This document shows, piece after piece, positions 58,007 through 64,000 of a DNA stretch of 64,000 nucleotides. The notes under the pieces were generated by a model. That model worked only from the letters and a program-made list of their open reading frames with translations, had not been told where the DNA came from and made no database searches. The stretch lies in NCBI RefSeq assembly GCF_001422485.1, contig NZ_LMNF01000002.1:817949-881948 (forward strand), read 5' to 3'. The position numbers and the translations under genes are program-made. This stretch comes from Agreia sp. Leaf283. GTDB lineage: Bacteria > Actinomycetota > Actinomycetes > Actinomycetales > Microbacteriaceae. How positions within the stretch are numbered: position 1 is the stretch's first letter; the number at the start of each line of letters is the position of its first letter.

Positions 58007-59283
58007 AGAAGAGACGAGCTGTGGCCGCGGCCGCGCTGATCGTCGGGGCGCTGGCGCTCACGGCGTGCTCGCGCGGCGGCTCGGGCGGATCACCAGACGA
58101 CCACGGACCCATCACGATCTGGTACTCGAACAACGAGCAGGAGGTCGCCTGGGGCAAGCAGATGGTCGAAGCCTGGAACGCCGAGCACCCCGACGAGAAG
58201 GTCACGGGCCAGGAGATCCCCGCCGGCCGGTCGAGCGAGGAGGTCATCGGCGCCGCCATCACGGCCGGAAACGCCCCCTGCCTGATCTATAACACCGCCC
58301 CGAGCGCGGTCGGCCAGTTCGAGAAGGCGGGCGGGCTCGTCGACATCTCGTCGCTGCCGGATGGCGCGGAGTACATCGAAGACCGGTCCGGCGAACTGTC
58401 GACGCAGTACCAGAACGCCGACGGCGACTACTTCCAGCTCCCGTGGAAGTCGAACCCCGTCGTGATCTTCTACAACAAGGACATCTTCGAAAAGGCCGGG
58501 CTCGATCCCGACGACCCCCAGTTGTCGACCTATGCCGACTTCCTCGCCGCGTCGAAGACCGTCGTCGAGAAGGGCGGCGCCGACTACGCGATCTGGCCCG
58601 CACCGACGAGCGAGTTCTTCCAGATGCAGTTCGACTTCTACCCGCTGTACGCTGCGCAGACCGGCGGCAAGCTGGTCGTGGAGGACGACAAGGCCACGTT
58701 CGACGACGAGGCCGGCGACGGCGTCGGCGAGTTCTGGTCGACCCTGTACGCCGACGGGCTCGCCGGCCAGGAGAAGTACACGGGTGACGCGTTCGGAGAC
58801 GGCAAGGCGGCCATGGCGATCGTCGGTCCGTGGGCGGTCTCGGTCTACGACGGGGTGAACTGGGGTTCCGTTCCGGTTCCCACCCAAGACGGAATTCCCG
58901 CCGACGAGACCTACACGTTCAGTGACGCGAAGAACATCGGCTTCTACACAGCGTGCGTGAACCAGGGAACGGCGTGGGACGTGGCGAAGTTCTCGACGAG
59001 CCTCGATCAAGACAAGAAGCTGCTCGAGACCACGGGCCAGATGCCGCTGCGCGCCGATCTGCTCGACACTTTCCCCGACTACTTCGCGGCCAACCCCGCC
59101 TACGCCGAGTTCGGCGACCAGGCGGCCCGCACCGTCGACGTGCCCGCCGGACCCAACACGGTGCAGATGCTCCAGGCGTTCCGAGACGAATGGTCGCAAT
59201 CCGTGATCTTCGGCGGCAAGGACGTGAAACAGGCGCTGGCGGATGCGGCGGCCAAGATCGACGACATCGCCAAGCAGCCGTAA
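58003..59283 (+). CDS. ABC sugar transporter substrate-binding lipoprotein (family 1, MalE/UgpB type)
   Basis: 426 residues. Signal peptide with lipobox LTAC (Cys about 22), then a Gly/Ser linker and a cluster D binding fold: ITIWYSNNEQEVAWGKQMVE, LPWKSNPVVIFYNKDIFEKA, FGDGKAAMAIVGPWAVSVYD. This group binds oligosaccharides such as maltose, cellobiose or mannosides. The linked GH130 enzyme favours a beta-mannoside or related disaccharide; that is inference. Confidence 0.92.
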   Translation: MKKRRAVAAAALIVGALALTACSRGGSGGSPDDHGPITIWYSNNEQEVAWGKQMVEAWNAEHPDEKVTGQEIPAGRSSEEVIGAAITAGNAPCLIYNTAPSAVGQFEKAGGLVDISSLPDGAEYIEDRSGELSTQYQNADGDYFQLPWKSNPVVIFYNKDIFEKAGLDPDDPQLSTYADFLAASKTVVEKGGADYAIWPAPTSEFFQMQFDFYPLYAAQTGGKLVVEDDKATFDDEAGDGVGEFWSTLYADGLAGQEKYTGDAFGDGKAAMAIVGPWAVSVYDGVNWGSVPVPTQDGIPADETYTFSDAKNIGFYTACVNQGTAWDVAKFSTSLDQDKKLLETTGQMPLRADLLDTFPDYFAANPAYAEFGDQAARTVDVPAGPNTVQMLQAFRDEWSQSVIFGGKDVKQALADAAAKIDDIAKQP

Positions 59284-59295
59284 GGGGAGACGACC

Positions 59296-60216
59296 ATGAC
59301 CACACTCATCGAGAACCCGCCCCGCCCTGTCGGCCGCACACGACGCATCCTCGGCCGCAACCCGCTCGGACTGCTGTTCAGCGCCCCCTACCTCATCTTC
59401 GTGATCGCGGTGTTCGCGTATCCGCTCATCTACTCCGTCTGGATCTCGTTCCACGACTTCTTCTTCACGGCGCCCGGCTTCGAGGCCGACAGGCCGTTCG
59501 TGGGCCTGACCAACTACCTGACGGCGTTCCAGGATCCCGCGGTCATCCGCTCGTTCGGCAACGTGGGCATCTTCCTGCTCATCAACGTTCCGCTGACCGT
59601 CGTGCTGTCGCTGCTGCTCGCCTCTGGCCTGAACCGCATCGTGCACTTCCGCACGTTCCTGAGGGTCGCCTACTACGTGCCCTACGTCACCGCGAGCGTC
59701 GCGGTCGTGGCGATCTGGCTGTTCCTGTTCAACGGCGACGGTCTCGTGAACGCGGTGCTCGGGCCGCTCGCCCCTGACCCGTCGTGGCTCATCAACTCGG
59801 CGTGGGCGATGCCCACGATCGCGTTCTTCGTCACCTGGAAGCAGCTCGGCTTCTACATCCTGCTCTACCTCGCGGCCCTCCAGGGCATTCCGAAAGAGCT
59901 CTACGAGTCGGCATCCACAGACGGGGCCGGGCCCATCCGGAGCTTCTTCTCGGTGACCGTGCCGGGCGTCAGGCCCGCCACCGTGCTCGTGCTCCTCGTC
60001 TCCACCGTCACGGGCGCGAACCTCTTCACCGAGCCGTACCTGCTGACGGGCGGCGGAGGCCCCGACGGCGCATCGGCCTCGCCGGTGCTCATCATGTATC
60101 AGAAGGGCCTCCAGCAGGGCCAGCCCGACGTGGCCGCCGCCATCGGCGTCGTGCTCGTCGTGCTGGTGCTCGTGGTCGCACTGCTGCAGAACCGCTTCGC
60201 GGGAGGGCGAGACTGA
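59296..60216 (+). CDS. ABC sugar transporter permease (MalF type)
   Basis: 306 residues with six membrane spans. Family features: GLLFSAPYLIFVIAVFAYPL, LTVVLSLLLASGLNRIVHFR and the EAA loop IPKELYESASTDGAGPIRSF near residue 195. AAGGGGAG precedes the ATG. Its TGA overlaps the next ATG (TGATG). Confidence 0.93.
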   Translation: MTTLIENPPRPVGRTRRILGRNPLGLLFSAPYLIFVIAVFAYPLIYSVWISFHDFFFTAPGFEADRPFVGLTNYLTAFQDPAVIRSFGNVGIFLLINVPLTVVLSLLLASGLNRIVHFRTFLRVAYYVPYVTASVAVVAIWLFLFNGDGLVNAVLGPLAPDPSWLINSAWAMPTIAFFVTWKQLGFYILLYLAALQGIPKELYESASTDGAGPIRSFFSVTVPGVRPATVLVLLVSTVTGANLFTEPYLLTGGGGPDGASASPVLIMYQKGLQQGQPDVAAAIGVVLVVLVLVVALLQNRFAGGRD

Positions 60217-61049
60217 TGTCGAGATTCCAGAAGATACTCCGGGGCGTCGTGCTCTTCATCGGCGCTGTCGCGTTCCTTTTCCCGTTCTACTACATGATCA
60301 TCGGGTCGCTGCAGACCGCTCCCGACCCGACGATCGCGGGCGCGTTCCCGAATCCGTCGAACATCACGGGCGAGAACTACACCGCCATCAACGACCGCAT
60401 CAACCTCTTCCAAGGGCTGCTCAACTCGGGCATCTTCACCGGAGGAGTGCTGCTCGGCACCCTCGTCTTCGGCGTGCTCGTCGGCTACGCCCTGGCGGTG
60501 CTGCAGTGGCGTGGTCGCGGCGTGACGTTCGCCCTGGCGCTGCTCGTGCAGGTGGTCCCGTTCCAGCTGCTGATGGTGCCGCTCTACGTGCTGATCGCCC
60601 GCGACTACGGGCTGAGCGACAACTACCTGGGCATGATCCTGCCGTTCGCCATCAACTCGACGGCGGTGATCATCTTCCGGCAGTACTTCCTGCAGCTGCC
60701 GAAAGAGCTCTTCGAAGCGGCCCGCATCGACGGGGCCGGCGAGTTCGCCGTGCTGCGCCGCATCGCCCTTCCCCTCGTGCGCCCGGCCCTCATCACGGTC
60801 GTACTGCTCACCTTCATCGGCCCGTGGAACGAGTTCCTCTGGCCGTTCCTGATCACGAAGGAGGCCGGTCTCCAGCCACTCGCCGTCTCGCTCGCCAACT
60901 ACATCTCGAACGTCGCCGCCACTGCCGCCAATCCGTTCGGCGCCACCCTCGCGGGTGCCGCCGTGCTCGCGGGGCCCGTCGTCATTCTGTTCATCGTGTT
61001 CCAGCGCTACTTCATCTCGACCGACATCGGCTCGGGAGTGAAAGGATAA
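60216..61049 (+). CDS. ABC sugar transporter permease (MalG type)
   Basis: 277 residues from the ATG overlapping the previous stop. Six membrane spans; FYYMIIGSLQTAPDPT after the first span and the EAA loop LPKELFEAARIDGAGEFAVL near residue 165, then GPWNEFLWPFLI. No ATPase gene is in the operon, so it probably uses a shared MsmK/MalK-type ATPase encoded elsewhere, which is usual for such systems. Confidence 0.93.
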   Translation: MSRFQKILRGVVLFIGAVAFLFPFYYMIIGSLQTAPDPTIAGAFPNPSNITGENYTAINDRINLFQGLLNSGIFTGGVLLGTLVFGVLVGYALAVLQWRGRGVTFALALLVQVVPFQLLMVPLYVLIARDYGLSDNYLGMILPFAINSTAVIIFRQYFLQLPKELFEAARIDGAGEFAVLRRIALPLVRPALITVVLLTFIGPWNEFLWPFLITKEAGLQPLAVSLANYISNVAATAANPFGATLAGAAVLAGPVVILFIVFQRYFISTDIGSGVKG

Positions 61050-61051
61050 CC

Positions 61052-62113
61052 ATGCACACCACCCCATTCCCCTACGAGCTCACCCGGGTCGGCGTCATCA
61101 TGACGCCCGAGGAGGGCAACGATCTCGAGGCCGAGGGAGTCCTCAATCCCGGCAGCGGGCACACTCCCGATGGCGCGCTGCATCTGCTTCCCCGTCTCGT
61201 GGCCACCGGCAATGTGAGCCGCGTGGGCCTCGCCCGCGTGGTGGTCGAAGACGGCGTTCCCGTGGGCGTCGAGCGCGAGGGCGTCGTGCTCGAGCCCGAT
61301 CGCGGCTGGGAGCGCGGCGCCCACAACGCCGGCGTCGAAGACCCCCGGGTGACCTTCATTCCCGTTCTCGGCCTGCACGTGATGACGTACGTCGCCTACG
61401 GGCCGCTCGGGCCCCGCACCGCCATCGCGACCTCGTCGGATCTCCGCGAATGGACCCGCCTGGGGCCGGCGCTCTTCGACTACGACGACTCCCTCGACAT
61501 GGACCTCAACCTCTTCCACAACAAGGACACGGTCTTCTTCCCCGAGCCGGTGACCGCCCCCGATGGAACGGAGAGCCTCGCCGTGCTGCACCGCCCGATG
61601 TGGGATCTCGGCGAGACCAAGCCGGGAGAGGGAATCCGTGTGCCGGAGGGGGTGCCCGACGACCGGCAGAGCATCTGGATCAGCTTCATCCCGTTGGCCG
61701 AGGTGCTGGCAGATCCGCGCACCCTCGTTCGCTGGGGACAGCACCGCTTCCTGGCCGGCCCCGAGTTCCCCTTCGAGGCCGTCAAGATCGGCGGAGGACC
61801 TCCTCCCCTCCGCGTCGAAGAGGGCTGGCTCGTCCTGCACCACGGCGTGACGGGCGTGATCAACAGTGCGTTCGCCCAGCAGCAGAAGGTCAACTACGCC
61901 GCGGGCGGCATGATCCTCGACGGCGACGACCCCACGAAGGTGATCGCCCGCAGCCCGGATCCGTTGCTCTTCGCCGAGACGGAGGACGAGCGCAGCGGCA
62001 TCGTGCCGAACGTCGTGTTCCCGACGGCGATCGAGACGATCGACGGGGTGCGCTTCGTGTTCTACGGCATGGCCGACTCGAAGATCGGGGTCGCGCGGCT
62101 CGACAGGCGCTGA
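61052..62113 (+). CDS. GH130-family glycoside phosphorylase/hydrolase
   Basis: 353 residues; AAAGGA 5 bases before the ATG. Five-bladed propeller with NPGSGHTPDGALHLLPRLVA near residue 28, the family general-acid Asp in HNAGVEDPRVTFIPVLG near 98 and LHHGVTGVINSAFAQQQKVN near 265. Characterised members phosphorolyse beta-1,4-mannosyl-glucose or mannooligosaccharides; some cut beta-1,2-mannosides by hydrolysis. Phosphate-binding residues cannot be judged by eye, so phosphorylase versus hydrolase stays open. Last gene of the plus-strand operon. Confidence 0.88.
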   Translation: MHTTPFPYELTRVGVIMTPEEGNDLEAEGVLNPGSGHTPDGALHLLPRLVATGNVSRVGLARVVVEDGVPVGVEREGVVLEPDRGWERGAHNAGVEDPRVTFIPVLGLHVMTYVAYGPLGPRTAIATSSDLREWTRLGPALFDYDDSLDMDLNLFHNKDTVFFPEPVTAPDGTESLAVLHRPMWDLGETKPGEGIRVPEGVPDDRQSIWISFIPLAEVLADPRTLVRWGQHRFLAGPEFPFEAVKIGGGPPPLRVEEGWLVLHHGVTGVINSAFAQQQKVNYAAGGMILDGDDPTKVIARSPDPLLFAETEDERSGIVPNVVFPTAIETIDGVRFVFYGMADSKIGVARLDRR

Positions 62114-62117
62114 GCGG

Positions 62118-63998
62118 CTACAGCCTGAGCCACACGAACTGGTGCGGTTCCAGCACGAGATCGGTCCATAGATCGACCGTGCTGGCCGTCACCAGGTCGT
62201 CGGCCGTCGGGGGCAGCCCGGCCAGCGTCTCCCGCGTCACGGTCTGCGACGTCTCGGCGAAGTTCGCCAGCACCACCACCGTCGACGGCACACCGTAGAA
62301 CGTACCCGTGCGCTGGTAACCCAGCACGTGCGGATTGTTCGTGCCGAAGGCCACGAGGTCTCCCCCGGCGAACTCCGGGGTCGCCTGCCGCACGGCGATC
62401 AGGTGACGCAGTCTCAGGTAGATACCCCCGGCATCCGTCGTCGCATCGAGCCGCGACGCGTAGCGGTCGGCCGGGTAGCGCGGCCGCCCCACCCAGCGGC
62501 TGTCGCCCTGCTGGCCGGGCACCTCGAGCTGGCCGTAGTCGTTCAGCTGCCCCACCTCGTCGCCGAGGTACAGCAGCGGAATGCCGCCGGTGCTCAGAAT
62601 GATCGAGTGAGCCAGCACGATGCGATAGATCGCCTCGTCATCGCCCGCCTCGAGCCCGGCGAGGGATGCCGTGGTGCCCGACACGCGCGCATCCCCGGTC
62701 TTCGGGTTCTCCTGGAACGGCGCACCGCGCGAGAAGCTGCCATCGAAACGGTTGACATAGAACGCGTTGAGAAAGCGTCGATGATCGAAGCCGTCGATGC
62801 CCAGCTCGCGGGCGTCCTCGTCGGCGAAGGTCCAGCCGATGTCGTCGTGGCTGCGCACGTAGTTGACCCAGGCCGTTCCCGGTGCGATGGCGTGGCGGCG
62901 CTCGAGGGCCTGCGACAGCAGACCCACCTCCCTCGTCGCCAGCGAGTTCCAGATGAGTGCCATCTGCAGGGGGTTGTAGCTGAGCTGGCACTCCTCGAGA
63001 GAGATGTACTGAGCGACCTCGTCGGGGTGCACGATGGCCTCAGACTTGAACAGCAGCGAAGGCGCGGCGATGCGGCACACGGCGTTGAACGCCTGCAGCA
63101 GCAGATGCGCTTCGGGCAGGTTCTCGCTGGGGGTGCCGAGGCGTTTCCAGATGAAGGCCACCGCGTCCATGCGCACCACGTCGACCCCGGCGTTCGCCAG
63201 AAAGAGCAGCTCGCCCGCCATGGCCCGGAAGACCGCGGGATTCGAGTAGTTCAGGTCCCACTGGAACGAGTGGAACGTCGCCCAGATCCATCGCCCGTCG
63301 CCCAGCTGCACGAACGAGCCGGGATGGTCGTCGGGGAAGATCTCGCGCACCGTCTGCTCATAGGCATCCGGCATCTCGCGGTCGGGGAAGATCCAGTAGA
63401 AGTCCTCGAACTCCGGGTCGCGGGCGAGCGCCTTCTGCGCCCACTCGTGCTCATTCGAGGTGTGGTTGAAGATGAAGTCGATCACCAGCGAGATGCCGTG
63501 TCCGCGCAGCTCGGCCGCGAGCTCGGTGAGCTGCTGCATGGTTCCGAGCGACGGGTTCACCTGCCGGTAGCTCGACACCGCGTAGCCCCCGTCGGAGTTC
63601 TCGCTCGGCGCGAGGAACAGCGGCATGAGGTGCAGGTAGGTGAGGCCCATTTCGACGAAGTACGGGATGCGATCGCGGATGCCCGACAGGTCGCCTGCGT
63701 AGAGGTCGACGTAGCAGACACCGCCCAGCATGCGGTTCGACTGGAACCAGCCGGGGTCGGCCGCCCGCTTCGCGTCGAGCGTCCGCAGGTCGGCCGGGCG
63801 AGACTGCCACGACTCGGCGAGTTCGCCGACGAGGGATGCGAGATGGCCGGTCACCCTCGGATCGTCGCCGTAGATGCGGGTGAAGAGCGACTGGAGCCGA
63901 GGGAACTCCGCATCGAAACGCTCCGAGAATCCCTGCCAGTCGGCATCCGATGTGTCGGGGCGGCGCGCGCCGTCACGATGCTCGGTCATTGTCGTCAT
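62118..63998 (-). CDS. GH13 amylosucrase/sucrose hydrolase-type enzyme
   Basis: 626 residues, start close to the window edge (ATG at 63998; a second at 63989), so a slightly longer form is possible. GH13_4 features: helical N-domain ([20 protein letters not shown]), then [38 protein letters not shown], the nucleophile Asp in [19 protein letters not shown] near 278, acid/base Glu in [13 protein letters not shown] near 321 and third Asp in [15 protein letters not shown] near 385. These spacings follow Neisseria polysaccharea amylosucrase (286, 328, 393). It either builds alpha-glucan from sucrose or hydrolyses sucrose. No signal peptide. It converges on the GH130 gene with 4 bases between the stops. 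Confidence 0.9.
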   Translation of the reverse strand: MTTMTEHRDGARRPDTSDADWQGFSERFDAEFPRLQSLFTRIYGDDPRVTGHLASLVGELAESWQSRPADLRTLDAKRAADPGWFQSNRMLGGVCYVDLYAGDLSGIRDRIPYFVEMGLTYLHLMPLFLAPSENSDGGYAVSSYRQVNPSLGTMQQLTELAAELRGHGISLVIDFIFNHTSNEHEWAQKALARDPEFEDFYWIFPDREMPDAYEQTVREIFPDDHPGSFVQLGDGRWIWATFHSFQWDLNYSNPAVFRAMAGELLFLANAGVDVVRMDAVAFIWKRLGTPSENLPEAHLLLQAFNAVCRIAAPSLLFKSEAIVHPDEVAQYISLEECQLSYNPLQMALIWNSLATREVGLLSQALERRHAIAPGTAWVNYVRSHDDIGWTFADEDARELGIDGFDHRRFLNAFYVNRFDGSFSRGAPFQENPKTGDARVSGTTASLAGLEAGDDEAIYRIVLAHSIILSTGGIPLLYLGDEVGQLNDYGQLEVPGQQGDSRWVGRPRYPADRYASRLDATTDAGGIYLRLRHLIAVRQATPEFAGGDLVAFGTNNPHVLGYQRTGTFYGVPSTVVVLANFAETSQTVTRETLAGLPPTADDLVTASTVDLWTDLVLEPHQFVWLRL

Positions 63999-64000
63999 CG

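Noticed and set aside
58090-59646. 518-codon minus-strand frame across the sugar-binding protein and permease genes
   Set aside because: Antisense to two well-supported genes and made of repetitive Asp/Arg/Val/Gly text.
1-64000. CRISPR arrays, insertion sequences, prophage or toxin-antitoxin genes
   Set aside because: No regularly spaced repeats, transposase or integrase motifs were seen in any frame I read.

Overview
The window is high-GC DNA with many GTG starts, tight ATGA/GTGA gene overlaps, mycolate-free actinobacterial gene arrangements (nirBD next to cobA and a HemD-HTH fusion), LAATG wall-sorting signals and a tRNA without an encoded CCA. This fits an actinobacterium, most likely a Microbacteriaceae-type soil or plant-associated heterotroph; the genus cannot be named from the sequence alone. 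No IS element, phage, CRISPR array or rRNA was seen.

Layout. (1) 1-11.1 kb: assimilatory nitrate/nitrite module. On the minus strand lie nitrate reductase with its flavoprotein partner, a NarK transporter, a CbiX-type sirohydrochlorin ferrochelatase and NirD. Divergently on the plus strand lie NirB, uroporphyrinogen-III methyltransferase and a uroporphyrinogen-III synthase fused to a winged-helix DNA-binding domain. Siroheme synthesis therefore sits with the siroheme enzyme it feeds. GlnR-like boxes lie in the nirD/nirB gap. (2) 11.2-20.5 kb: a patch of mixed small genes: four transcription regulators in convergent, overlapping pairs, a DNA/RNA nuclease, DUF2071 and DUF1275 proteins, a bicupin oxalate decarboxylase, a VIT-type transporter and a flavin-binding PPOX protein. 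(3) 20.5-29.4 kb: fructan/fructose module: a secreted, wall-anchored GH32 fructanase, a LacI regulator, a ribose/fructose-type ABC transporter and a PfkB fructokinase, tied together by three copies of one palindromic operator. (4) 29.4-32.7 kb: small stress/redox genes, including a damaged FMN reductase and a TetR-controlled SDR.

(5) 32.7-56.8 kb: the most striking part. Seven glycoside hydrolases (GH42, GH3, GH2, a DUF5060/DUF5605 enzyme, wall-anchored GH116, GH43, GH78), an Opp/Dpp-type ABC importer and a Bcr/CflA-type efflux pump form five transcription units. Each unit has its own copy of the same operator, CTTTTGCGCAACA, and the locus ends with a LacI regulator beside one of these copies and then a tRNA gene. 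It looks like a self-contained regulon for taking apart a complex plant glycoside carrying rhamnose, galactose, glucose and arabinose or xylose. (6) 56.9-64 kb: a second sugar module with its own LacI and operator, a maltose-type ABC transporter, a GH130 phosphorylase-like enzyme and a convergent amylosucrase-type GH13 enzyme that reaches the window edge.

How it works together: modules 3, 5 and 6 share one plan (LacI regulator, palindromic operators, lipoprotein-dependent ABC import, intracellular hydrolases or kinases), with two wall-anchored enzymes making the first cut outside. Several regulator genes have a -10 hexamer six or seven bases before the start codon, which points to leaderless mRNAs.
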